Shown here piece after piece: positions 27,091 to 40,700 of a stretch of 64,000 nucleotides of DNA (position 1 is its first letter; every line of letters starts with the position of its first letter). This DNA is from Ptiloglossa arizonensis. Lineage: Eukaryota; Arthropoda; Insecta; Hymenoptera; Colletidae. The stretch is from NCBI RefSeq assembly GCF_051014685.1, contig NC_135055.1, positions 7,614,001-7,678,000 of the forward strand, given 5' to 3'. Under the pieces are notes generated by a model. It saw only the letters and a program-made list of their open reading frames with translations, was not told the DNA's origin and did no database searches. Made by a program: the position numbers and the translations under genes.

Positions 27091-29797
27091 GAATAATATT
27101 AATAGTGTTAATAGAAATAAGTGTTGTTCAAGTTAAGTGTATTAAAGGCCCCTAGATGTCGTTTCCTACTTTCGAAAACATTGTTTTTCAATATAAATAA
27201 AAAGACGATAAACGTAAATTGCACATATTAAGAAAATTAAAAACCGTCTGTACAGCAAGCATAGTATATAAATAAAAACAACAAGTGTACAATAGTTTAA
27301 CAAACGTAAATTACACGTGTTAACAGCGTTGAAAAATATGTGTACACCAAGTATACTATACAAGTTAAAACAACAGGTGTACACTACTTCAACAAAGATT
27401 ACAAAAGCGGTAAAGTTACAAAAATATAACGTAAGATACAGTACTGTAAATAGGAGTTGGTTAAATGTATCATACAACAATGCTTGTTAAAAAACGTGTC
27501 AATTTATTAAAACAGATTGTCTCAGCTCCTCGATTCACACACTGTATACAAACCCACGTAGGATATTCACAGACGTTTCACACTTGCGTTTTATTTCTTG
27601 AAACGCGAGATCAGCAAAGGAATCAGGATTCGCGTCTTTTCCTTGGCGAGAATGCGAATTTCAATATCTCAATCCACGCCGGCCAGGGGTCATGCACTTC
27701 TAACGAACTGCAGCTGCATAACTCTCACAGTCCGTTGCACCGTAGGCGCAAACTACACGTCTGCACGCGAATTTAAATCCCATCTTACGTACGCATAGTG
27801 TGCGATCGATATCGCGTAGAAATTATCACTTGTTCCGCGATGCCGGACAAGCATCTGTTCATGCTGTTTCAATGACATCGTAACGCAGTCACGAAATCAA
27901 TATTTGTTCCAACCTCGGAAGATTCGGGCTCGATGATAGTTCCCCTTGAATTCGTGCAACTTTTGAGACACACCATTGGAATTGAAAAGAGTACGAAGGA
28001 CTTCGCGTTCGAACAATTTTCATTGGGTATAACAATTTCAATCCATTGGTAATACTCACATGAAGACGAAATGACTACGCATTTGACAAAAATTGTGGAA
28101 TTTTAAGCCCGCTGTAGTTATAATCGCAGTAGTTTTTTAATCATTATCACTTCTATGTCGAGTGTGACTCGACATTGTACAACTACCTTGTCACTTAATA
28201 TAAATGAAAAATATATTTGTTACACACTTTGCACTGTTGCGATACAACATTTTATCAAGATCCCCCTTCTTTGATCTATTTTGTTAATTAATTGAGGAGT
28301 TGTCGGTAAGAGGAAAAAAGAAAATTAAAGAGTGCAAAGGGTTAAGAAGGAATGAACTCTAATTTTGGTAAACTTTTAAACAATCTTATTGTCGTTGGCA
28401 ATGTTGTGAAGTAACAAGTACATCGATAAACTAGTAAACTATTTGTACCTTTTACGCTGCAATTTCAATAAATTTCGAGGACATCTTTAAATAATACACA
28501 AATGTTTCTCCTTTATTATTCGAGTAAATAATTATTCGAATAGAAAAGGTACATTTGCCCGTTTACGTTGTTCAGCCAGTCCTTTGATTTGTTTTTACGG
28601 GACCGTGTCTGATTGTACCTTCCCCCGACGAAATTTATCGGTCGAGAACTTCGAAAGCCATCGATCGTTTGTTTAAAAATACCACAAATCGGGTGTGCAC
28701 CTCGTGAATACCTTGTCCCGTAACAAAGGCACCGTGCAAGTGTGTGCGCGCGTGGAAAGTTAGACTCGCTACAGATTAATTAGCACGCGTTAGTGTAACA
28801 TTTGCGAAACAATCGAGAGCAGCCCCATCGCTTCTGGAAAATAAAACCTGTTCTCGAGTATGATCGATTGCGAGACGTTTAGCGACGAGGTCGTTGTTGA
28901 AAACGAGTCATCGAACACAAGAGAAGTCGTGCCTAGAAATCATCGCGGTGTGTGCACAATAATTTACTCGATAACTTATTCATGTAGCGACTAGACGAAA
29001 GAACAAAATCCGTAGCGCGTGATTTACGCCAGCAATTCAAACGAGTCCTGCCATCTTCTCGCAGTGCTGTCTGTTTCACGTTCGAATATGTAGAACAGCG
29101 TGCAACATTGGTGTTCAGAGTTCTTAGAATTTCACGTGTTTACGCCACGATGATTCTAACACGTCACTTTAATAGACGTACAATTAAAATTCCTTATTAA
29201 AACCAACACGAAGCGAGGTAATATTTAAAATGAAAGGTATCATTTGTTTACGTAACATTTAACAAGCTTGATCAGTTACGGTGGAAACCTACTAGACGAC
29301 TTGGTGCTTAGGCATTGAATAGAAAGCATCGTTAATTAATGGTATAAATCGAACAATACTCGACACTAATATGGTTATTGTTGTTTCTCTTTATTCGTGG
29401 AAATATACATCCGTAATTATACCGTTCTTAATCGCGTGGACGAGCATTTCTTATTGTTAATTGTCAGCAATAAACTGCCTTGGCGCTGAATAGATGTTGT
29501 TAACATTAACTGGTGTACAATAAGAAATCGTTAATTTTAATAGATGCGACGTAAAACGTGTCGGTTTCTTTGTTCTTGAAGATCAAAGGCGGTACAGAAA
29601 TAAAGTAGAAATTTGTCTTAAGAGATACATTGCTGTAATTACGTAACAGTTTTAAGTTTCGATCAACGTAGATCGGTATTTCTCAAACTTTTTGATCACG
29701 GCTCAATTGCAGTTAAAGAAACACCTATACAGTGGGCACGAAAATTCCAATCTCAAGTACAAATCTGAAATAGTGGGGTTCGTACATTTTATCAGTC
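27091..29797. other. Gene-free stretch
   Basis: No supported exon. A TTAACCCTTTGCACTC-like terminus (reverse strand, near 28344) suggests another piggyBac-type fragment, without a mate. Confidence 0.5.
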
Positions 29798-30125
29798 TTA
29801 AGTGGGCACACCACTCTGAGACGTCAAAAAATGGGTAAATTTTGCGAATTTTTTTCTAAGTAGTTACCAAATGAAAAATATACACCTTTTCAGAGAATAT
29901 AAATATAACTTTCAACTTCATTTTACAATTTTGCGAAAGTAAAAATCGTACAAAATGGCGAAATTGTTCGCTATTCCCAGAACCCCTTCTGGTGAAACAT
30001 TTTTATCGAAAAAAAAAAATGATTCTAAACGTTTTATAAAAAATTAAGTAATTAATGTATCAAAAAAATCGTACGCTACATTCTAGAATACTCTATGCAG
30101 AATATCTCTACAAAATTTGAAATAA
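29798..30125. mobile_element. Truncated second copy of the 11801 MITE
   Basis: Starts TTAAGTGGGCACACCACTCT and then follows 11801 closely (shared AATTTTGCGAAAGTAAAAAT and ATCGTACAAAATGGCGAA), with an internal gap of about 180 bases and no right terminus. Confidence 0.75.
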
Positions 30126-30889
30126 ATCAAAGAAAAATGAAAGTCGTTGCAAGCTCTCCAATCGTATAAAATCGGCTGAAATCAACCCTTATTTTCTTTT
30201 TGATTTTTCAAATACAACTTTGAAAAATGCGATGAAATTACTGCGAAATAGAACAAAAATCTTGGTACTTTATTGTTAAAAGTCTCGTGAAAAGTTGCAT
30301 TAAAAAAATTAAAAAAAAAAAAAAGAAAACATTAAGAGCTTGGAGACACAATTTCATTTTCTTAAAGAAATTTTGTGCGAACAAAAAAATTTCTCTATAT
30401 ATGCACTATTGCAGCATGCACACAAACTTTCATTAAAATCAATCTTACAGGTAAGAAGGATTTCTTCATAATATAGTGTACGAGTACATTTTGGAGCCAC
30501 TGTATTTCTTCGACAATTTCGTTCAGTTGACGATGAGTTAATAGAATTTCCCTGTCGACTGTAATTAATCACTTCCTTCCATGATAGCAGCCTCGATATT
30601 GCTTTTTACTCGAAAATGATATCCAGGCGTTTAAAGGCCCCTGCATATCCATCGTGCGTTTTATTTCGATGTAAACGGATTGGTCGTTACGGGACAGGAT
30701 TCGTGTAATGTAAACAGGTGTTTAAAGTTTTCTGTTCAAACTTGCTGTATAATTGAACTCACGATAAAGTCTAAAAATGGGACGAAACTTTTACTGTCGG
30801 AGTAATCGAAATCACAGACTCTGTAACACGAACTTGATTGCCCGCTACTATTACACTTTTTAATTTCAAGCCGGAAATAGAAGTTTGGT

Positions 30890-31150
30890 ATTACTAGAAT
30901 TTGATATCGCGAACAGGGGGATACCACGAATTTGGAAATTGGGAAATTTTCGATCTTCGAAATTGAAATCTGGGATTGAAGATCGCGTGGCTGGAGATCA
31001 CGCGAAACTCGGGGAAACGGGACCCAACCGGAACTTTGGAAATTTGGGATCTTTCGTATCGGGGACTCGCGAAGTTTGAAATTACGAAACTGGGGAATTT
31101 GAAGAACTTGGGGAAAACGGGAGCCCGGGAACTTGAAACCCAAAAGAAGC
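30890..31150. repeat. Degenerate GGGAAATTTG-type tandem region
   Basis: Loose repeats of GGAAATTGGGAAATT/GGAACTTGAAACC words remove stops and create a 141-codon minus frame (30736-31161) and plus frames. The composition is that of a simple repeat, so I do not call these genes. Confidence 0.55.
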
Positions 31151-31663
31151 ACTCGGATCATATGAATTGGAAAACTCGTCGAATTTGGGATTACGAAAGT
31201 GGAAGTATTGTAACGAAGGCGAACGTGAGTCGCCTAAATTTAGATGAAGTTGTTTGTTCCTTTAAAGTGCAAAGCAGCCGGCGATGTTGTTCTAACAGGG
31301 AAGCCTCTATCGATCAGCGGCATTTATAAATAAAGATTCAACATTCTGGTGGAATGTCGAGCGGAAGTAACGCGTTCGAAAGGATGTGTGTAAAATGTGC
31401 TTGAATGAAGAAGGTGAAAGTGTGGTTTCCCTGGCGAGCTTTTCGCGCTATCTAACCCAGAACACCTTTGATAATCAATGTCCCAATATCTTGAACACTC
31501 TCGTCCTTGTTTCGTTCGATTACTGCGGAGATTTTCCAGGATTTTTGGATATCAGTAATTGTCGCTTTCGAGTGGAAATTTTTAACCCGATTCTAAGTAA
31601 TCTCCGATTAATTAATACTCCGAAACTCTCGCAAACTGTGGCGGTGCTATAGTTACGTTCCGT

Positions 31664-31685
31664 TGTGTGTGTGTGTGTGTGTGTT
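31664..31685 (+). repeat. (TG)n microsatellite next to a Liprin-alpha 3' splice site
   Basis: About eleven TG units ending 33 bases before exon 31719. UG repeats near acceptors are known binding sites for TDP-43/CELF-type splicing factors. Confidence 0.85.
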
Positions 31686-31718
31686 GTATTAATTTTGTCA
31701 TGTTTTCTCTGATTTCAG

Positions 31719-34700
31719 GAATTCTCTCAATTAACGAAGGAGCTCAGAGCGGCACGAGAGGGTATCCAAGAAAGGGAGGAGGAAATATTGGAACTGAAAG
31801 CGGAACGGAGTAATACTCGTGTACGTAGAACAATTTGAGCGGGAAGAGGAGGGTCATTTAAATCGAAACCGACAGACGTGTTGCTGCGGATTTTTTTTCA
31901 GAAAGATCTGATTGACCAAACGAGTTACTATTTTACTTGTATCTTATTGATAGAGTAAAGAAATTAGATAAAGATGTTTATCGGTATTGGTATCGGTTTT
32001 GGTAGTCTTTTATTTCATTTGGAAACAGAAACCAAAAAAAAAAAGGAGAAAACGAAACGAAACTTTATTATCATTGATCTAACGATACGGTAATCGTTTA
32101 AAGCCGAATGATTTGTCTCTCGGGCAGTATGATCGAGTAAGAATCTTGACTTCCGCAATTCCTTCACACTCTGGCCCTGTTTCAATCTTCATCGTCATCA
32201 TTGTTTTTAGGAGTGCACAATAGCTAAGAGCCAAAATGATGGTAGTGTGAGTCGTTACTGAACATTTAGAACGTAAAAATCTCTCTCCCCTGCTATAGGT
32301 CGATACACACGAAGATAGTCTTCTACGATATAGATGGAACTTGGTATTTATTATTAACTTCGTAATATCGTAGGCGACGACGAAATGAATTCAACGATCT
32401 GCTACACGATGACCTTCGGATGACATTGAAGAAAAAATTGCCACGAATTGATTACTCAAAATATTTGAAATAATTCAGCGATACGTAACACCAAGGCCTC
32501 ACCTTGTCCAAGGTACGTTATAACGACGAATCGGTACACCAATAGTGAAAAAATAAATATATTAAAAATGTTTCAAGAGTGCAGGAAATACACTACAGGC
32601 TACGATATTACACGCGAAACAATATCCGATTGTAAATTATCGTTGTCTGAAAATATCTTTTTATATAGAGAACGTTTGCGTACGAATGGAAAATTTCAAG
32701 ATGAGAAGTATTGTAGTCACCGTAAATTGGCAACAAATGATAACAACGGTGTAATAGTGTTAACGTGTTTTGAAGTAAATCCGCATACTTCTATTCGTAT
32801 AGTTGCTGCAGAAACAGACGTGACAAATAGGAGTGTGAGAAGAATTTCAAAAGTAACAGTGATCCAATTTGTTGGCCAGCTTTTTATATTTTTATCTTTG
32901 AGGATATTTACGATCGATTGTGTATGAAAAACCTGTAGATAGTATTTATTCTTTGAAATCTTGAAAAACTCATAAGTCGCGTCTGTATAAATGTATCTAG
33001 AAGGAAGTTCTCCAATTGAAGCTTTACTATAAAAAGCAAAAGTTTGCGTTGCAGAAGGTAGGATGCAGTTCGAACATTTAATTTAATTACCAATTACACG
33101 AGGAAATTGTTAAAATGCGCATTTTCAATATCATATTGTACAAATATTCCTGTTGTTTTGTGCATTAAGTTCTAAAGTTGGACAAATGATCATTCGTAAT
33201 GTTTACGTTGATTTGTTTGCGTCTAAATGCGAGGACTTGGTGTTATTTATCACCGAATTGTTACAAATATTGTGGCGATCGATTCGTAGCAATTTCTCCT
33301 TCAATGTCGTCTGAAGGTTATCGTGTAGTAGGTCGTTGAGTTCGTCTCGACGTCGCCTACGATACTACGAAGTTAAAAATACCTAGTTCCGTTTAAAAGT
33401 ATAACAGTGATCTTGATTTTTTTTATCGAGAATCAATTTTCTCCGTTTGAAAAATTTCAATGTCTCGTTGGTTAAGTACCGATCAACTTTGATAGGAAAT
33501 ATTCTTTCTTTCGTCAGACGTGGCTGAGAACTCGTGGGGACTAATTCGTGCCTCACCCTGTATATAAAAGAGAAAAAGAAAAGGCAAAATTTGTTACCTT
33601 CCGAATGACCTTCACTCCTTAGTACGCCTAATGCAGCTCGGAGATGCATGCATGCATTGTTGTATAGCTCACTGGAACGATTCTGTTGCCTTCCGCAGCT
33701 TCTGCTGGAACATCTGGAATGCCTGGTCGCGCGACACGAACGATCGCTCCGGATGACTGTGATAAAGAGGCAAGCAACTGCGCAATCTGGAGTATCGTCC
33801 GAAGTTGAAGTGCTTAGAGCTCTGAAAAGTCTGTTCGAGCACCACAAGGCTTTAGACGAGAAAGTAAGAACTTCTGATTTATTGTTCGACGGCATTGACG
33901 CCTCGATAACCTTGAAGGAATATACAGAACGATTCCTACTCAACCCTGAACCAATTCGAAGGAGTAGTTAACTAGTAAACTAGATAAAAAAAAAAGAAAT
34001 AGACGAAATGTACACTTCGTCTGGCTAAATCTCTGATTATACATCTATTCTAAATCATTTTGACGCTAAGAAGTTTCGGGCTAAAATTCTTTCGCTGAAG
34101 ATTGTTTAACATCGACGAATGTAATGTCTTTAATACGAGAGGCAAAATTTTTAACGATGGGTAATTTTTAGGTTCGGGAACGATTACGCATTGCACTGGA
34201 AAGAAACACAAGCCTGGAGGAAGAGCTAGCCATTACCAAAGAGGAGGTACCATTTTATACAAGTATTATTCTTGGATGAACAAGTCCAAAGAATTTGTAA
34301 TTATACCGTAATCTGGTAGTAAAATGATACACGCGTTATTGATAATTGAAACGAATTTAATCGCAGCTTCAGCAATACAAATTGAGTGGACACGCGCCGA
34401 AAGCTATAGAAAACAGGCCCAAGGAGAACGGACAGACGGAGGATGGCCAGCAACAGAATAAGGTACCTAAGAAACGCCTATACGATATACTGTACACCCA
34501 TGCATATATGCACTCACAGATATTTCACATACACTGCCTCCCTCATACTTCACATTCATCATGGATATATAAAAGGTGTTCAACGTTTGAGCGTCGGTGG
34601 TTTGCATTTATGCAACATTTCTTTTCACACTGTGCATGCTCATGGTTTTTGATACAGTTCAGTATTTTACCAGGCGCTGTTTCACTTGAAGCGATAAAAC

Positions 34701-37700
34701 TTCATTTTCCTGCACTATTGGACCCTATCGTTCTCTCTGCGATATACGCTTCTAATCTCGGCGTTAAATATTGATCGATTTCAAAGTTATTGGTCACAGA
34801 TTTCAGCCTTCACGAAATCAGAATATCGTAGCTTCTATTTGATAATCAAAGGACATGATTCGACAGTGTCACCTTGGGAGTCATTCGATCATTTGGGGAT
34901 TTATGTATCACGATTGAATACAGCAACATTCCATGATGTATCTTGAATCTTTCTGATCAACTTTTGCATCGGTTATCGATGGTATCCTGGAACTTGAGCC
35001 CAGAGTTCAAATCTGTACCAATAAACGACCGTTTTTGGTTGTCATTCATCTCAATCGTTGCATCCATAAGAGTGCATCCATAAGAGTGCATCTGCGATAG
35101 TGCACGATAGTAGTGGCTTAGCCGCGTAGCTGTATAGACACACTTGTTGGGAATTGCGCGGCGATGGAGGACAGGCAATGCGAGCGAGGCATTCTGAATG
35201 TAGTGTTGTGATCGGGCAGAATGAGACTGAGCAGGCAGCAGTCCAACAAGAGCAGCAGCAGCAGCAGCAGCAACAGCAACCGCAGTCGATACAAAAACTA
35301 GGTACCGAGGGCTCGACAGAAATTGGGAGTAGGCTGAGCAATGGCACTCTCGATCCAGCGGACCAGGATTCAGCGGCGCGAGTAATAGATTTGCAAGCCA
35401 CTCTTGACAAACAGGTATGAAACTGTATCACGGCGACGAACCGTTTAGAGTACGTACGATCACTCGTTTAGGAAAGTTCAGGTATAGATATATTATTCGT
35501 AAAATCTATTTATGGTACCTGCAACGATTTTTGGTCACTTTCTGAAATGTAGATCGAACATATTCTCCTCCATTCTTCTTGCATGTATTTTAAGTGACTC
35601 ACACGAGTGTGGCAGAACATTCCAATATTATTATAATTTTTTAATCGAAGAGATAGGTTTTGATACATTGTTTTATTACAGTGCATGATGTTATCACAGA
35701 TAGAATTGTATAATGTTTAAACGATATCAGTAGTTTTAGTTTATACGTAACACTGACATTAAAGAATCTTCTTCTAGATCAGTTTTAGGCTACTGCTATT
35801 AAATCTTACAGATTATAACAAGTAGTTACAGAGCAACTTCAAGTATTTCTCGATACCGAGATGTAATATTTTTATATGTTTAATATAAACTGTAACGATA
35901 AATCTGATAACACTATGTCGCATAACGTGGGTTATTGCTTTCTTTTTAATGTACCATTTTCAATGGTGCCTATGGCATGTTGTTGGAATGAATATAACAA
36001 CGATATATGTTTAACGTGTACCTTAATCGCATGGTTTAGTGAATAAGAACGAATTTCTTCTAAACCAGTTTTTTGAATGAACAGCTTAATTATTAATGTA
36101 ACGAACTATATATATACATATATATATATATATAGAATACAAATATTAGAGGATAGGATACAAGGAATATATATACACTCACACAAAACATTTCATACAA
36201 TTTAAACACATGTACAATTTATAACAAAATGTTGTATGTCCAAAGTAGACATAGCCTTTTGTATAGTACCCTATCGATACAAGGCCAAATGATAAAAGTT
36301 TCTGTCTTATTGCAGACATCATAGTTGCTGTAATGTCCTTGATATGGATAATGTGATTCTAAATGCTCTTTTCACAAACATACGAATAATATTGTAAAGT
36401 CGAATTAACCTTAACAATGATATTCTATAATGTTTATTTTAGAGCTCAGAGTTGAGCACATGGCAGCGACGAGTAGCAGAATTAAGTGGACGAGTAACGG
36501 AGTTGGAAGAAACGTTATCTAAGGCGCAAAAAGACCTTTTGAAGACGCAAGAAACAAATGTCAAGCTACAAAGAGATCTGCGCGAGAATGTTGCCCAAAA
36601 AGAGGACCAAGAAGAGAGGATAGCGACTCTCGAAAAACGATATCTCAATGCTCAACGGGAATCCTCCGGTTTGCATGATCTCAATGAAAAATTGGAACAG
36701 GAGCTGCAACATAAGAAGGCTCAATTAAAGGTAATCTATATTTGCATTGATAAATATTAAAATGAATTTAAAATCATTGATTAGAATTTTACTATCTATT
36801 ATGTGACATGTTTAAATATTTGTTAGCTCCAAGAAGAAAAAATAGCAGCTATACAGGAGAAACTGGAATTAGCCGAACAGAAATTAGCTCAGTATGCTAA
36901 GTTACCAGAAATGGAAGAGCAATTGAAGCAGAGGATGGAGGCACTGACGCAGGTGAGGAGGCCCAACCAGGTACGCAGGGGAATTAAATCGTATCATCAA
37001 TTTGTCCTATTTTTATTCCTCTGCACTTCTGTTAATTCTCCCCAAAATATGTCTTTGTGTAGAATGCTTGTCTCTCTGATACTCTTTTTTAAAAATAATC
37101 TCTATCATACTTTGGTTGATATATTGAACTTTCAGCATTGTCCTCCTGTTGCATATTTTATATAATTGTTCATGCAATACCTGATTACTAATAACTAAAT
37201 ACGCAATCAACAAACCCTACTTAAAACTCTTTTACAGTTTTCATTGAACACGTTCAGTTTAATAAGTACATACAGTTAATCCTATTACAATATTTTGTAT
37301 CCCTTTGTGATCAAACAAAATATTTCACAGGTAAACAAATATAAGTATTAATTACAAAGGTGATGTTGAAAATTGTAATAAATAGGATTTTCTATTGGAA
37401 ATAATCTATCCAATTTCAGTCTAACATTGAATATACTAAGCAATACAATCAATGTGATTAATTTTAAAGCTTGTTATTAATCTATAGTTTTAGTTTTTTT
37501 GTCACATTTCTCTACAAAAATGTGTTTAGGTATATACTTATTCTTCGATAACTATCTTTGTTAAATCTTCAGTTCAAATCTAGATTAAGTTCACTTTACC
37601 TATATTTCATATAAAGGATAATTAAGAAATTATACTTTCACAAAATTATATGTTATTTTATTTGAATTTTTCATCTAGATAAGTAAGTTTAACAACATAT

Positions 37701-40700
37701 AATATTTAATAAGCAGGCTCAAGAAAGGCACGGCAGCGCCGAGGATAGGATACAAAGATTAGAAACGCAACTCGAAGAAAAGAATGCAGAAGTGATGCGC
37801 GTCAATCAGCGACTTAAGATGAATGAAGAACATAATACACGGCTTAGTACAACAGTTGATAAACTTCTGTCTGGTAATTTATTGTTATTTGATATTGTAT
37901 TATTGTACTAAGTTTGTATTTATATTTTGATGTATTCTTTCAGAATCTAATGAAAGATTACAAGTGCATTTGAAAGAAAGAATGCACGCATTGGAAGAAA
38001 AAAATGCGCTTACGCAGGAGCTTGAGAAAACAAGAAAACTCGCTGAAGATCTCCAGAGTGAAAAGACCGAAATAGTTAAAGAATTAGGAAAAGCCCGACT
38101 TGAAATCGATAACGTGAAAAGGCAGATGCTTCAACAAGAAATTACATTTAATATTCAACAAACAGACGCTTTGACTAGAAGTTTATCTCCCAATGCAGTG
38201 GATCCAGGCTCCTTCTCTAGGAGTGCGAGTCATAGTAGCTTTGACACGCATTCTCTGCCAAGAAGATCAGCTAAACGATCTGCGATTGAAGAGGACACGT
38301 CAAAGGTATCTTTGTCTAATAAGAAACTCAAGGGTACAATCGAGGAATCCAAGGAGTACATTGCAAAATTTTTCAGAATTATGTAGCGCGCACTTTAGCA
38401 GAACAGGAATGGGAAAAGTTACAGCAGGCACATGTTCTTGCCAATGTGCAGCAAGCGTTTGATGTCTCTAGCGACGCTGAAGGTGATGGGGATAATGAAA
38501 GTCTTTTCAGTTGTGCTGCTGATGTAATTAGTCCAACAGGACACACGGATGCTCAAACTTTAGCACTAATGTTACAAGAACAATTAGATGCAATTAACAA
38601 TGAAATTAGGTTGATTCAGGTATTTAAAAATTTTGCATTTTATTATAATTTTTGTATTAATATACGATCGTTTAATTTGAATGTTCTAGGAAGAAAAACA
38701 GAGTACTGAGGCACGCGCGGAAGAATTAGAATCCCGCGTTGGTAGTCTTGAACACATGAATTTGTTAACGAGAGGACGAAGTCTTGAACGACCATCACCA
38801 CCGTTAAGTGGACGATCTACGCCAAAATCACATCATAGTCCTAACAGGGATTACTTACATAAATATCATACTGTAAGTAATACTTAAAATAATTTGTCTT
38901 TTAATGTTAATTGCGATTTGTATAGTATTTTAATCTAGGTTTGTTATTTGTTTAAAGGCTCCAGCGTCTATGTCTCCAGCACATCTTCACCAATATGCTG
39001 CTTCTTTAGCTAGTCCAGGTCAACTTTCAGAATCTCTTCCTGCAAGCCAGGTCAGTTCCTATCACAGTTAAACTTATTCCTGTGAACATTTCATAGATAT
39101 AACGTGTAAGGACAACATATCTATAATTTTTTGCATATTATAGTTGCAGTTATCAGGCGAAGAATTACATTCAGTGAGTGAAAGAGATAGCACTGGTGGT
39201 GCAGGAAGTGGTGGCAGTGATGCGGCTTCACCGTTGACCTCTCGATCGATCACGCTGGAACGCGTAGTACAGGCACTTGCTCAAAGCCAAGAGGAGCTCA
39301 GAAGGTATATATTTAGTTTTCAATTTATCATTATCAACAAATGCCAAACTTCTTCGTAGACCCGATGTTTGAACTGTATGAGCACTATTTGAAAATGATA
39401 GTACATCATAAACAATACTTTAGCAATCACATCTCTGACAATGAGGACTCTTCAAGGAATTCATTATGAATTATTTCTCTTTTTATTTTGCTGAAAAATA
39501 AAAATTGCATTCCTTTTGTTGCTTGAATAATGAAATGTATGAAATATTCAATTATTAAAGTCCTTGCATACACAGAAATGAGATTGCCAAAGTTCACGCA
39601 ACGATTTTGAAAGTAGTGTTGTCTGTTGTTTATGCTGCCAGACGCACTGGACAAACCGGATTTCCCAGCAGTGGTTTTCCTGCTCACAGGTTAATTAAAG
39701 ATTGTAGTACTGCATGTAATCCGCAACATATGCCGCTGTGCCCGACATATTTGAGTGGCCCATGTGGGTATGAAATGAACAACCTTGAGGTCGACATAAG
39801 TGACATCTATGGTAACAGATCCTTTTTGTACCATATTTTTGGAAAAAGGGATTTACTGAAATGATCTTAGGTTTTCACGAAATGTAGGGTCATGGAAGTG
39901 TAAAGTAGAGAACGATAAATATAAATATTTGTCTAACATGGTTTTGAAATATGCGAGGTTTATGCATCACTCAATCTGTCGCGAATGTTTTTGTTTCATT
40001 TGCAACTTGATCTCTTATTGCAAAGAAATTGAGCCAATGAATAGTATGCAAGGTGTCACATACATGCCTACAGCCCCAATTTTCGAGCACAGTGGTACGG
40101 ACGAACCATCTGATAGATCTGATAGAAATGAGTCCCCGGAAGAAACTGATAGTAGCTTCTTCCACCCATCGTACATTCAAGCCTGCCCAGTTCACGACAG
40201 ACATCGCTGTCTCAGACAAACGAGGGAATTTAGGCAGCCAAGAGAATTGCATCGAATAAACGCCGTGTCTCAATCTCCTGCGCGAATAAGGTTGTTTTTT
40301 ACAAAATAGATTGCAAAGATATAGATGGACACAGTCATATTATGCAATTTGTAAATGGTAATTAATTTTATTATTTACCAAAACGAGTAATTTAAGTGTT
40401 TTAAAAGAGTCTTTTAGTAGGTTTGTCCTTCTATATCTTTGTCCTAATGAGTACTTAATATGGCAATCCTATCTCATAAGCAGTGATTAGCTATATTTCC
40501 AGGTTTTTATGTCTTGCCTGTAATACTGAGTAGGTATTACATGTTTTTTCTTCTCATTATTTGATTGAAAATAGTTGAACATTTTAGATGTCCCTGAAAA
40601 AATGTTTTCTCTTTGACAATTCTTTTTATAACGTTTACAATTTTAATTTGAATTTGCTTTTGGTTTCGTTTAATATCATTTTTCCATGGACTTCTAAAGT

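Noticed and set aside
28130..28344. TTAACCCTTTGCACTC-type element
   Set aside because: Only one terminus is clear; no matching opposite end.
30736..31161. 141-codon minus-strand open frame
   Set aside because: It lies in a degenerate GGGAAATTTG repeat, has low-complexity composition and no splice or start context.
33383..33943. 186-codon minus-strand open frame
   Set aside because: Antisense shadow of Liprin-alpha exon 33699-33863 plus transposon arm.
34382..34774. 130-codon frame reading past Liprin-alpha exon 34367-34462
   Set aside because: Intron read-through beyond a good GTACCT donor.
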